Positions 1 through 7,443 of a DNA stretch of 64,000 nucleotides are shown here, piece by piece; the stretch's first letter is position 1, and each line of letters starts with the position of its first letter. Where the stretch lies: assembly GCF_000373625.1 (NCBI RefSeq), contig NZ_KB891998.1:164192-228191 (forward strand), given 5' to 3'. The DNA comes from Streptomyces sp. LaPpAH-108 (GTDB taxonomy: Bacteria > Actinomycetota > Actinomycetes > Streptomycetales > Streptomycetaceae). A program made the translations under genes and the position numbers. The notes below the pieces were generated by a model, which was given only the letters and a program-made list of their open reading frames with translations, was not told the DNA's origin and ran no database searches.

Positions 1-36
1 CGACGGCCCACCTGCTCGCAAGCAGATGGGCCGTCG
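1..36 (-). terminator. Hairpin terminator after tRNA-Val(CAC)
   Basis: Two 16-nt arms (1-16 and 21-36) pair with one G-T wobble around a 4-nt loop. It lies 7 bp beyond the 3' end of the leftward tRNA and is the expected place for its terminator. The stem is nearly symmetrical, so it could also serve a rightward gene outside the window. Confidence 0.7.
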
Positions 37-43
37 ATCCGGG

Positions 44-115
44 TGGGCGATACTGGGTTCGAACCAGTGACCTCTTCGGTGTGAACGAAGCGCTCTCCCA
101 CTGAGCTAATCGCCC
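44..115 (-). tRNA. tRNA-Val (anticodon CAC)
   Basis: Reading the minus strand, a GGGCGAT acceptor arm (115-109) pairs with ATCGCCC (51-45), followed by discriminator A. The D arm, a CTTCG/CGAAG anticodon stem with loop TTCACAC (anticodon CAC) and a GGTTCGAAC T loop are all present. CCA is not encoded. It decodes GUG, and its body resembles the three Val(GAC) genes near 7.1-7.4 kb. Confidence 0.95.
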
Positions 116-163
116 GGGCGCAGAGAGAACATTACCGCATGTCAGGGGGTGGTTCCGACCGTC

Positions 164-604
164 CTAGATCTTCCACGGCAGCACGAAGCCGAACTTCGAG
201 ACGTAGATCGCGGTGAGCACACCGATGATCACCAGCCCGATCACGGTCAGGGCGATGTTGCGGCGGCGGACCCGGGGGTCGAGGGCGCGCTGCGCGGCGG
301 CGGTGACCTTGCGCTTCGTCCAGCGCAGGACGAGCTGGGCCCAGACGAACTCGGTGGCCCAGATCATCATGCCGCCGAAGATCACGGCCCAGCCGGGGCC
401 GGGCAGCGGGAGCATGACGACACCGGCCGCGACGACCGCGAGGCCGACGAGGAAGACGCCGACCTGCCAGCTCAGCTGGAGGGCGCGACGGTCCTTGATG
501 AACCCGGGCGCCCGGGAGCCGAGCCCCTGCTCGGGCTGCTCCTCGTCCGCACCCGCCTTGTCCGCCACGACAACCTCACCCGGATCGTCACTCCCCGTAT
601 TCAT
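164..604 (-). CDS. PGPGW (TIGR02611-like) membrane protein
   Basis: The protein has 146 residues. A charged, Asp/Glu-rich N-terminus of about 35 residues is followed by a hydrophobic hairpin (about 47-85) carrying the diagnostic PLPGPGW motif, and a third membrane segment near the C-terminus. This matches the PGPGW/TIGR02611 family of small actinobacterial membrane proteins, whose function is unknown. The ATG at 604 was chosen because the family is about this long and the upstream in-frame extension is not hydrophobic or conserved-looking. No clear Shine-Dalgarno sequence precedes it. The gene is divergent from ssgB. Confidence 0.8.
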   Translation of the reverse strand: MNTGSDDPGEVVVADKAGADEEQPEQGLGSRAPGFIKDRRALQLSWQVGVFLVGLAVVAAGVVMLPLPGPGWAVIFGGMMIWATEFVWAQLVLRWTKRKVTAAAQRALDPRVRRRNIALTVIGLVIIGVLTAIYVSKFGFVLPWKI

Positions 605-795
605 ACCGTCGAACCCTACCCGAGTGTTTCCAGTCACCGGAATGGTGGCAGATGTCGCACAAGTTCTCGGCCGTAAGAGGTACGGAAACTCATGCAAAAC
701 CCCCAGAGGGGTTTACAACGGCACCGTAGGTGGCATGTCGATTTCGCCGACGTGCGAATCCCCGAGCGCACACTGAGCGAAAGGCCCTGGCGCTT

Positions 796-1209
796 ATGAA
801 CACCACGGTCAGCTGCGAGCTGCACCTGCGCCTCGTTGTGTCGAGCGAGTCCTCCCTGCCTGTCCCCGCAGGCCTGCGGTACGACACGGCCGACCCCTAC
901 GCCGTGCACGCCACCTTCCACACCGGAGCCGAGGAGACCGTCGAGTGGGTGTTCGCCCGCGACCTTCTCGCCGAGGGCCTGCACCGGCCCACCGGAACCG
1001 GCGACGTCCGCGTCTGGCCATCGCGCAGTCATGGCCAGGGCGTCGTCTGCATCGCCCTCAGCTCTCCGGAGGGCGAGGCTCTGCTGGAGGCCCCCGCACG
1101 GGCCCTGGAGTCCTTCCTGAAGCGGACCGACGCCGCCGTGCCCCCCGGCACGGAGCACCGGCACTTCGATCTGGATCAGGAGCTCTCCCACATCCTGGCG
1201 GAGAGCTAG
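796..1209 (+). CDS. ssgB: SsgB, sporulation-specific cell-division activator
   Basis: The 137-residue protein matches what I remember of Streptomyces SsgB almost residue for residue: MNTTVSCELHLRLVV at the start and LDQELSHILAES at the end. SsgB is an SsgA-like protein that localises to future septum sites in aerial hyphae and recruits FtsZ, so it is needed for sporulation septation. The start at 796 follows a GAAAGG-like ribosome site. The longer in-frame extension to 730 was rejected because SsgB begins MNTTVS. The gene stands alone, with about 190 bp of divergent upstream DNA that must hold its developmental promoter, and it is followed by a strong hairpin. Confidence 0.95.
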   Translation: MNTTVSCELHLRLVVSSESSLPVPAGLRYDTADPYAVHATFHTGAEETVEWVFARDLLAEGLHRPTGTGDVRVWPSRSHGQGVVCIALSSPEGEALLEAPARALESFLKRTDAAVPPGTEHRHFDLDQELSHILAES

Positions 1210-1284
1210 GCCGCCGCCCGTCCAAGACGCCCGGCGCCGTCCACTCGGGGAGACGGCTCGGGCCCGCACAGCCGTATACCGGCA

Positions 1285-1330
1285 GGCTCGGCGCCGTCAC
1301 CGTGAACACTCACGGTGACGGCGCCGAGCC
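1285..1330 (+). terminator. Strong terminator hairpin after ssgB
   Basis: A perfect 21-bp inverted repeat (1285-1305 and 1310-1330) surrounds a 4-nt loop, 75 bp after the ssgB stop codon. There is no U-tract, as is usual in Streptomyces. Confidence 0.85.
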
Positions 1331-1516
1331 GTGCCCGCGTCCCCCCGCCTCGCACGCTCGCCGTCCGGCTTCTCGCGCGGTCCGGGAACCCGGGCGGCGG
1401 GCGAGGCGTTGCCCGGGCAGTCACCCGGAGCGGGCCCGGTGCGGCGGCCCCGGTTGTCGCTACCATCGGCCAGCATCGGCGGGCGTCCGCCCGACCCTCA
1501 GGCCAGGGAGCGAAAC

Positions 1517-2083
1517 GTGCTGATCACCCACGACACCCGGTGCGCCCTCGACACCGTGGTGGATCTGGTGAACACCGCGCCGGAGGACGACGCGGCGGCG
1601 GACGGACTGCCGGACGTCGAGGCGCTCGCCGTGTTCGTGCGCGGCCACGCGGTCAGTGATGTGGGGGTGCTGTCCGAGTTCGACCTCTCGGCGGTGCGCA
1701 AGGTGCGGGGCCGGTTCGCGAGGATCTTCGCGGCACCGGACGCCCGGGCCGCCGCGGGGCTGATCAACGAGCTGGTCGCCGCCGCGGGCACCACCCCGCG
1801 TCTGACGGACCACGACGGCTACGACTGGCATGTGCACTACTTCGCCCCCGGGGCGTCGCTGGCCGACCATCTCGCCGCGGACTGCGGGATGGCGCTCGCC
1901 TTCTTCGTGGTGGCCGGGGAGCAGGAGCGGCTGCGGCGCTGCGAGGCGCCGGACTGCCGCCGCGCCTTCGTGGATCTGTCCCGCAATCGCTCGCGCCGCT
2001 ACTGCGACAGCCGCACCTGCGGGAACCGGCTGCACGTGGCCGCGTACCGCGCACGGCGCAAGGAGTCGGAGTCGGCGGGCTGA
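1517..2083 (+). CDS. CGNR zinc-finger protein, probable transcriptional regulator
   Basis: The GTG start at 1517 has a well-placed AGGGAG (1505-1510) and gives 188 residues. The N-terminal half (about 10-130) is the helical ABATE-type domain found in this family. The C-terminus has the CGNR zinc finger: CEAPDCRR, about 25 residues, then CDSRTCGNR and a basic tail (YRARRK). CGNR proteins are widespread in actinomycetes and are presumed DNA-binding regulators with unknown ligands. The gene is monocistronic between the ssgB terminator and a tandem repeat. Confidence 0.85.
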   Translation: MLITHDTRCALDTVVDLVNTAPEDDAAADGLPDVEALAVFVRGHAVSDVGVLSEFDLSAVRKVRGRFARIFAAPDARAAAGLINELVAAAGTTPRLTDHDGYDWHVHYFAPGASLADHLAADCGMALAFFVVAGEQERLRRCEAPDCRRAFVDLSRNRSRRYCDSRTCGNRLHVAAYRARRKESESAG

Positions 2084-2119
2084 GCCCGACCGGACGCCGG
2101 AACGGACGGGGCCCGGGAC

Positions 2120-2271
2120 GGCACAGGCTCGGGGACGGCGCAGGCTCGGGGACGGCGCAGGCCCGGGGACGGGCAGGCCCGGGGACGGCGCAGGCCCGGG
2201 GACGGCGCAGGCCCGGGGACGGCGCAGGCCCGGGGACGGCGCAGGCCCGGGGACGGCGCAGGCCCGGGGAC
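2120..2271. repeat. 17-bp tandem repeat, nine units
   Basis: Nine head-to-tail copies of a 17-bp unit with consensus GGCGCAGGCCCGGGGAC lie just after the CGNR gene. Units 5-9 are identical, units 1-2 carry a CTC variant, and unit 4 (2171-2186) lacks one base. As 17 is not a multiple of three, the array is not coding. It fills most of the gap between convergent genes. Confidence 0.95.
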
Positions 2272-2331
2272 GGATGGGGTTTCGGGCCGACGCCGGTCCC
2301 GGCGGGTGACGCCGGGACGGACGTGTACGGC

Positions 2332-2484
2332 TCACAGCAACAGCAGATCGTGCAGCGCCGCCATGAGGATCAGACACCCGATCACCGCAAGGAAGATCAT
2401 CAGCGGTGGCTGGGAAAGGGCGAAGAGGCACCCGCGCGGCTCGTCCTCCTGCGGCGGGGCCTCGCTCTGTGTCGTATCCACCAT
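2332..2484 (-). CDS. Small single-pass membrane protein (50 aa)
   Basis: An ATG at 2484 opens a 50-codon frame starting MVDTTQSEAPPQEDEPRGC and continuing with a hydrophobic segment (about residues 28-48; LMIFLAVIGCLILMAALHD) that ends in four leucines. Third positions are G/C-rich, which supports coding. It fits a small membrane protein with an acidic cytoplasmic tail. Its function is unknown and I do not recognise a family. A GTG 21 nt upstream is an alternative start. Confidence 0.7.
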   Translation of the reverse strand: MVDTTQSEAPPQEDEPRGCLFALSQPPLMIFLAVIGCLILMAALHDLLLL

Positions 2485-2647
2485 CTCGCGGTGATGATGG
2501 ACCACGGGGCGCCCTGTACGCGATCAACACACCTGTAAAGCGCGGGAGTCTGCGGAATTCGCACCGATTCGTTCGGCTCGCTCCGCGTCGTGAACGTTTT
2601 CGGACGTACCGGGGCGGCCTGTGACGCCTCGCTCCGTCAGAGCCGGG

Positions 2648-3097
2648 TCATATGCCGTGCTTCTTGAGGATGGCCTCGATGTCGCTGAAGTCCTCGCCGG
2701 ACCCGGAACCGGAACCGGTGGCGGCGGGCGGGGTGGCGGCACGGGGCGTGCGACCGCTGCCCCGGCCGAGGGAGGGTGCCGAGGCGGCCGGGGCCACCGG
2801 GGTGGCCTCGTCGCCGCGTATCGCGCCCTTCCCGGTACGGCCTCGCCTGCGCTCGACCGCGCGGGTGAGCGTGAAGAGCACCACGGACAGCGCCAGGACG
2901 CCGAAGCCCGCCCAGGCGAGGGGGCTGAAGGCCGTACGGGCGAGCCAGCCCACGACACCGGTCATCACCAGGCCGACCGGCACCAGCGAGTAGGCCACGA
3001 CACGGGCGGCCGTGAGGAAGCGCTTGCGGTAGGCGGTGACCGCGGCGATGCCCAGGCCCGCCGCGGACACGGCGGAGCAGATGGTCTCGGCAAGCAT
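2648..3097 (-). CDS. Two-TM membrane protein with conserved acidic C-terminus
   Basis: The protein has 149 residues. The N-terminal half has two or three hydrophobic segments (about 5-22, 33-52 and 58-80). A basic stretch (ERRRGRTGK) then leads into a low-complexity Ala/Pro/Gly/Ser linker, and the chain ends EDFSDIEAILKKHGI. Such a short helical tail after a flexible linker looks like a partner-binding peptide. I do not recognise the family. The orientation suggests a membrane anchor with a cytoplasmic tail. The next gene leftward is the 50-aa membrane protein on the same strand (about 160 bp gap). Confidence 0.7.
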   Translation of the reverse strand: MLAETICSAVSAAGLGIAAVTAYRKRFLTAARVVAYSLVPVGLVMTGVVGWLARTAFSPLAWAGFGVLALSVVLFTLTRAVERRRGRTGKGAIRGDEATPVAPAASAPSLGRGSGRTPRAATPPAATGSGSGSGEDFSDIEAILKKHGI

Positions 3098-3227
3098 CCG
3101 GTCCTCCAGACGGGCGCGGCCGGCACGGTGCCGGCGTCACGGTGACACGAGGCGCGCGGTGCGCTTCGTCCCTTCCATCCTGCCTCGCCCGGCACCCGCG
3201 ACGCCATGCCCGGGCCCTCACATCAGG

Positions 3228-3256
3228 GAGATCTCGGGGTCGGCACCGGAGATCTC
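3228..3256. promoter_or_regulatory. Paired GAGATCTC palindromes upstream of the DsbA-like gene
   Basis: The 8-bp palindrome GAGATCTC occurs at 3228-3235 and 3249-3256, with centres 21 bp apart (two helical turns). Both lie in similar flanks, about 90 bp before the DsbA-like start. The arrangement suggests an operator for a dimeric regulator, which is an inference. Confidence 0.3.
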
Positions 3257-3342
3257 TCGGGGTGGGGGGTGCGACGCGAGCGCCCGTCGGGGCCGTCCCA
3301 CCGGATGGGGACGCCCGGGGGCCGCCTGGAAGACTGGGGCGC

Positions 3343-3864
3343 ATGAACGACTCCTCCCCCGCGCCCGTCGAGCCCGTCGTCCTCGATGTCTGGTGCGAAC
3401 TCCAGTGCCCCGACTGCCGCAGCGCCCTGGACGACGTCCGCGCCCTGCGGGCCCGCTACGGCGACCGGCTCGATGTGCGGCTGCGGCACTTTCCGCTGGA
3501 GAAGCACAAGCACGCCTTCGCCGCCGCGCAGGCCGCCGAGGAGGCGGTGGAGCAGGGGCAGGGGTGGCCGTACGTCCAGGCCGTGCTCGGGCGGGTCGAG
3601 GAGCTGGACCGCCGGGGCGAGGAGCTGCTGGTCGAGGTCGCCCGTGAACTCGGCCTGGACGCCGAGGAGTTCGACACCGCGCTGATCGACGGCAGGCACA
3701 TCCTGATCGTCGACGCGGACCAGGCCGAGGGCAAGGCGATCGGGGTCACCGGCACCCCGACCTATGTCATCGGCGGCGAGCGTCTGGACGGCGGCAAGAG
3801 CCAGGAGGGGCTGCGCGGGCGGATCGAGGAGATCGCGGACCGGCTGCTGGCCGAGCGGGCCTGA
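3343..3864 (+). CDS. DsbA-family thiol oxidoreductase
   Basis: The protein has 173 residues with a thioredoxin fold. The N-terminal strand is followed by CELQCPDC, giving a CPDC active site at about residues 23-26. A helical insert follows (about 60-120), and then the cis-proline loop GVTGTPTYVIGGERLDG, typical of the DsbA/FrnE-like group. No signal peptide is visible, so it is probably cytoplasmic. A role in disulfide exchange or isomerisation is known for the family, but the substrate is unknown. The ATG at 3343 was preferred because the longer in-frame extension is low-complexity and outside the fold. Confidence 0.85.
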   Translation: MNDSSPAPVEPVVLDVWCELQCPDCRSALDDVRALRARYGDRLDVRLRHFPLEKHKHAFAAAQAAEEAVEQGQGWPYVQAVLGRVEELDRRGEELLVEVARELGLDAEEFDTALIDGRHILIVDADQAEGKAIGVTGTPTYVIGGERLDGGKSQEGLRGRIEEIADRLLAERA

Positions 3865-3920
3865 CCTCGCCCCCCCTCCCCTCCCCGGCCCGAGGCTTAC
3901 GTCGCCCCCGGCCCCGGGGC

Positions 3921-4748
3921 CTACCGCAGGGGTTTGGCGAAGGAGCGTTCCGTCGTCTCGTAACCGAGCGACTCGTACAGCCGCTCGGCGGGGGTGTTGT
4001 CCGCGAACACGTTGAGTCCGAGACGGGTCCGGCCCGCGCCGATCGCCTGGCGTTCCGCCAGCAGCATGAGCGTCCGGCCGTGCCCGCGGCCTCGGTGGGC
4101 GGCGGCGGTCTCGACCTCGAAGACGTACGCGCCGGTGTCCCGCAGGGCCAGCCACAGGACGCCGACCCGTGTTCCCTCGTGTTCCAGGACGCTGAAGAGC
4201 ATGCCCTCGGTCTCCGGGCCGCGTGGGAGCAGCGTCTCGTGGTCCCGGCGGGCCTTGGCGTGGGCCGCGGCCTCGGGGACGCCCCGCTCGATCCAGTCGC
4301 GGGCGTAGTCCTCGCGCGCGTGCTCCTGCCACGCGGCGAATTCGGCCGGGGTCATCGGCCGTGCGTGGCTGCCCGGCGGCAGTTCGGGCGGCGTGTCCCC
4401 CAGGGCTTTTTCCATGCTGCGGTTGCGCGGCGCATAGCCGAGGGCGGTGACGAGCCTGAGCGCCGCCTCCGCCCCGGCGGGGACCGCGGCCTCGATCTGG
4501 GTGCAGCCCCACCCGCGCGCCACCTCCTCCGCGGCGAGCGCGGCCACCGTGCCCCGGCCGCGCCGCCGGTCGGCCTCGTCCACGCGCAGCTCGGCGATGC
4601 GGGCGACCGAGGCACCCAGGAACGGTGAGGTGGCGAGGTGGATCTCCCCGACGGGACGTCCGTTCACGCACACCTCATAGCGGCGTGCGCGGGTTCCGTC
4701 GGGGTGCTGCTGAAGCGGCTCGGCCGGCCGCAGGGTCGTCGTCATCAC
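3921..4748 (-). CDS. Double-domain GNAT acetyltransferase
   Basis: The protein has 275 residues with two GNAT folds in tandem. The N-terminal domain (about 20-115) has a degenerate acetyl-CoA loop (RRRGRGTVAALAAEE). The C-terminal domain (about 125-275) has the canonical HRGRGHGRTLMLLAE loop and ends with the NTPAERLYESLGYE signature. The C-terminal domain is probably the active one. The substrate is unknown. Start codons at 4748 and 4745 are both possible. Confidence 0.85.
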   Translation of the reverse strand: MMTTTLRPAEPLQQHPDGTRARRYEVCVNGRPVGEIHLATSPFLGASVARIAELRVDEADRRRGRGTVAALAAEEVARGWGCTQIEAAVPAGAEAALRLVTALGYAPRNRSMEKALGDTPPELPPGSHARPMTPAEFAAWQEHAREDYARDWIERGVPEAAAHAKARRDHETLLPRGPETEGMLFSVLEHEGTRVGVLWLALRDTGAYVFEVETAAAHRGRGHGRTLMLLAERQAIGAGRTRLGLNVFADNTPAERLYESLGYETTERSFAKPLR

Positions 4749-4835
4749 CGGAGTTCTACCCGCTCAGGGGCGCCCGCCTCAGCCCATTTCCCGGCCGGTC
4801 CGTTGCCGGGCCCTGCGCCGACTGCCTTGCGGCGC

Positions 4836-5657
4836 TCAGGGGTTGGGGTTCTGCCGGGACCGCTCCTCGAAGATCCGCATCGCCTTGGCGGTCACCGGGC
4901 CCTGGACGCCGGGCAGTTCGCGGCCGTCGGCCCGGTGCACGGCCTGGACGTCGCGCAGGGTGGAGGTCAGGAAGACCTCCTCGGCACGCTCCAGGACGTC
5001 CAGCGGGAGGTCGGTCTCCTGGGCGCCGGTCCACTCCACGGTGAGGGCGCGGGTGATGCCCGCCAGGCAGCCGGAGGCGAGCGGCGGGGTGTGGACCTCG
5101 CCGTCGAGGACGACGAAGACGTTGGAGCCGGTGCCCTCGCAGAGCTGTCCGACCGTGTTGGCGAACAGCGCCTCGGACGCGCCCTGTTCGTGGGCGCGGG
5201 CCAGGGCGATCACGTTCTCGGCGTAGGAGGTGGACTTCACCCCGGCGAGTGCGCCGCGCTCGTTGCGGGTCCAGGGGACGGTGATCACGGCGGTGGAGTC
5301 GGGGCGGCGGGTGGTCTCGCCGAGGGCGACGAGCAGGGTGGGGCCGTGCTCGCCCCGGTCGGAGCCGAGCGGGCCGTGGCCGCCGGTGTAGGTGATGCGC
5401 AGTCGGCCGAGCGGCATCGGGTTGGCGTCGAGAACCGCCGCGCAGGCGCGGCGCACCTCGTCGTGGTCCGGGTCGGGCAGGCCGAGGCTGCGGGCCGAGC
5501 GGGTGAGCCGGTCGAGGTGGCGGGTGAGCGCGAAGGTCTGTCCGTCGACCGCCTTGACGGTCTCGAAGATGCCGTCGCCCACGGTGAGCCCGTGGTCGAA
5601 GACCGAGACGCGCGCGGAATCGGCGTCACGCAGTTCGCCGTCCAGCCAGATCCTCAT
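4836..5657 (-). CDS. pabC: Aminodeoxychorismate lyase
   Basis: The 273-residue protein is a fold-type IV PLP enzyme beginning MRIWLDGELR. It has the family's GDGIFETVKA segment and the late ENVIALARAHEQG and NVFVVLDGEV segments. It converts 4-amino-4-deoxychorismate to p-aminobenzoate plus pyruvate for folate synthesis. Its ATG overlaps the stop of pabB (ATGA, 5654-5657), so the two are translationally coupled. A branched-chain or D-amino-acid aminotransferase of the same fold is the alternative, but linkage to pabB favours PabC. Confidence 0.9.
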   Translation of the reverse strand: MRIWLDGELRDADSARVSVFDHGLTVGDGIFETVKAVDGQTFALTRHLDRLTRSARSLGLPDPDHDEVRRACAAVLDANPMPLGRLRITYTGGHGPLGSDRGEHGPTLLVALGETTRRPDSTAVITVPWTRNERGALAGVKSTSYAENVIALARAHEQGASEALFANTVGQLCEGTGSNVFVVLDGEVHTPPLASGCLAGITRALTVEWTGAQETDLPLDVLERAEEVFLTSTLRDVQAVHRADGRELPGVQGPVTAKAMRIFEERSRQNPNP

Positions 5658-6679
5658 GTCAGACCCTCTCCACTTTCCTGGTACTCCCCCGACGCTATCG
5701 CGAGCAGCCGGGATGCCTTCAGTTCGGTCTCGCGCCACTCCCCCTCGGGGTCGGACCCCCAGGTGATCCCGGCGCCCGCGCCGAAGCGGAGCACCCCGGC
5801 GGCCCGGTCGATCCAGAAGGTGCGGATGCCGACGGCCAGCTCGGCGGTGCCCCGGTCGGCGTCGACCCAGCCGATGCCGCCGCAGTAGGGGCCGCGCGGG
5901 GCGGGCTCCAGGGCCTCGATGATCCGCAGGGCGCTCGTCTTGGGGGCGCCGGTGACGGAGCCGGGCGGGAAGGCGGCGGCGAACAGGTCCGGCCAGCCCG
6001 CGCCGGGCCGCAGCTCGCCCCGGACGGTGGAGACCAGGTGGACGAGGCCGGGGTGCTTCTCCACCGCGCACAGGTCGGGCACGGTGACGGTGCCGGTCTC
6101 GCAGACGCGGCCGATGTCGTTGCGGACCAGGTCCACGATCATCACGTTCTCGGCGTAGTCCTTCTCCAGGAGGTCGGCCTCGGTGCGTCCGGTGCCCTTG
6201 ATGGGGCCGGACTCGACGGTGCGCCCGGCGCGGCGCAGGAACAGCTCGGGCGAGGCGGTGGCGATCTCCACCCCGTGCTCCGGGAGCCGGACCGTTCCTC
6301 CGTGGGGGGCGGGGTTGCCCCGGGCGAGGAGGGCGGTGAGGGCGTCCACGTCGGCGTCGGGGGCGACGGGGGCGCTGAGGACGCGGCAGAGGTTGGCCTG
6401 GTAGACCTCGCCCGCTGCGATGTGTTCCCGGATACGGCGGACGGCGGCCGTGTAGGCGGCGTGGTCCAGGGAGGAGGTCCAGGCGTCCCGGGCGGGGGCG
6501 TGCCAGGCGCCGGGGCGCGGGGCGGGAACCGGCTCCTCCCGTACCTGCGCGAAGCGGGCGCAGGTCAGGCCGCCCTCGAAGTCCGCGACGACGGCCCAGA
6601 AGCCCTCGGAGTCCAGCGCGGCCGGGTCGCCGGTGACGTCCAGCAGGCCGGTGGCGACGCGGTCACCGAAGCGGGCCAT
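5654..6679 (-). CDS. pabB: Aminodeoxychorismate synthase component I
   Basis: The 341-residue chorismate-binding enzyme has the family's GPIKGTGRT segment, ENVMIVDLVRNDIGR, the FPPGSVTGAPK motif and the C-terminal IRTFWID/GAGAGITWGSDPE region. With a glutamine amidotransferase it aminates chorismate to 4-amino-4-deoxychorismate. The chain is shorter than classic PabB because the usual N-terminal domain is reduced. The ATG at 6679 gives MARFGDRVATG; no Shine-Dalgarno sequence precedes it, and a longer form is possible. It is upstream of, and overlaps, pabC. Confidence 0.88.
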   Translation of the reverse strand: MARFGDRVATGLLDVTGDPAALDSEGFWAVVADFEGGLTCARFAQVREEPVPAPRPGAWHAPARDAWTSSLDHAAYTAAVRRIREHIAAGEVYQANLCRVLSAPVAPDADVDALTALLARGNPAPHGGTVRLPEHGVEIATASPELFLRRAGRTVESGPIKGTGRTEADLLEKDYAENVMIVDLVRNDIGRVCETGTVTVPDLCAVEKHPGLVHLVSTVRGELRPGAGWPDLFAAAFPPGSVTGAPKTSALRIIEALEPAPRGPYCGGIGWVDADRGTAELAVGIRTFWIDRAAGVLRFGAGAGITWGSDPEGEWRETELKASRLLAIASGEYQESGEGLT

Positions 6680-6908
6680 AGGGGGGAGAACGGGAGGAAG
6701 GTGAGGCACGTGGCCGAGTCTAGGCGGGGCCCTGCGGGGGCGGTCAGGTGATGGTCCGGCGACGTCCGCCGGGGGCTCCGGGACGACCGTGACCACGCCC
6801 TTCGCCGGGTGCACCGCAGCACGCTGCGCAAACGCGTTTTTGTACTGGCCGAGGAATCCGCTAAAGTTCAACACGTCGCCGGGACGCGGAAGCGGACCGA
6901 AACGACAA

Positions 6909-6981
6909 GCGGACGTAGCTCAGTTGGTAGAGCGCAACCTTGCCAAGGTTGAGGTCGCGAGTTCGAGCCTCGTCGTCCGCT
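6909..6981 (+). tRNA. tRNA-Gly (anticodon GCC)
   Basis: The acceptor GCGGACG (6909-6915) pairs with CGTCCGC (6974-6980), with discriminator T. Anticodon loop TTGCCAA gives GCC. The D and T arms are canonical (GTTCGAG T loop). It is the first gene of a five-tRNA cluster reading rightward. Confidence 0.96.
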
Positions 6982-7019
6982 CGCAGGAAACAGGGGTCAT
7001 CCCGATCCCCTACACTCCT

Positions 7020-7090
7020 GGTGGAGTGGCCGAGAGGCGAGGCAACGGCCTGCAAAGCCGTCTACACGGGTTCAAATCCCGTCTCCACCT
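7020..7090 (+). tRNA. tRNA-Cys (anticodon GCA)
   Basis: The acceptor GGTGGAG (7020-7026) pairs with CTCCACC (7083-7089), discriminator T, and anticodon loop CTGCAAA gives GCA. The next three template bases are CCA (7091-7093), so this gene appears to encode its CCA end, unlike its neighbours. Confidence 0.95.
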
Positions 7091-7094
7091 CCAA

Positions 7095-7166
7095 GGACGA
7101 TTAGCTCAGCGGGAGAGCGCTTCCCTGACACGGAAGAGGTCACTGGTTCAATCCCAGTATCGTCCA
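7095..7166 (+). tRNA. tRNA-Val (anticodon GAC), copy 1
   Basis: The acceptor GGACGAT pairs with ATCGTCC. The anticodon stem CTTCC/GGAAG encloses loop CTGACAC (GAC), and the T loop is GGTTCAATC. The body is identical to copies 2 and 3. It starts 5 bp after tRNA-Cys. Confidence 0.96.
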
Positions 7167-7192
7167 CTGGATCTTCTCGAAGATCCGATCCC

Positions 7193-7264
7193 GCGCGATT
7201 AGCTCAGCGGGAGAGCGCTTCCCTGACACGGAAGAGGTCACTGGTTCAATCCCAGTATCGCGCA
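7193..7264 (+). tRNA. tRNA-Val (anticodon GAC), copy 2 with variant acceptor stem
   Basis: The body matches copies 1 and 3, but the acceptor is GCGCGAT paired with ATCGCGC. The second and third pairs differ on both sides, so pairing is preserved by compensatory change. A small GGATCTT/AAGATCC inverted repeat lies in the spacer before it (about 7169-7186). Confidence 0.95.
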
Positions 7265-7317
7265 CGCAGTGCCCATGATCCGCTCCATGGAGTGACATCG
7301 AGTGATCGTGGTCCCGA

Positions 7318-7389
7318 GGACGATTAGCTCAGCGGGAGAGCGCTTCCCTGACACGGAAGAGGTCACTGGTTCAATCCCAGTATCGTCCA
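7318..7389 (+). tRNA. tRNA-Val (anticodon GAC), copy 3
   Basis: Sequence is identical to copy 1 from GGACGAT through ATCGTCC. It is the last gene of the cluster, 8 bp before a terminator hairpin. Confidence 0.96.
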
Positions 7390-7396
7390 CACACCG

Positions 7397-7431
7397 GAAA
7401 GCCCCGGCCGTCTCGTACGGCCGGGGCTTTC
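7397..7431 (+). terminator. Terminator of the tRNA cluster
   Basis: A perfect 15-bp stem (7397-7411 and 7417-7431) with a 5-nt loop, flanked by A/T at the base (GAAAG...CTTTC). It can serve both the tRNA cluster and the convergent zinc-ribbon gene. Confidence 0.9.
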
Positions 7432-7443
7432 TCGTCGCCCGGG

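Noticed and set aside
1206..1466. Minus-strand ORF between ssgB and the CGNR gene
   Set aside because: It spans the perfect terminator hairpin and has no ribosome site or recognisable domain.
2120..2271. CRISPR array
   Set aside because: Units are 17 bp, directly adjacent without unique spacers, and no cas gene is nearby.
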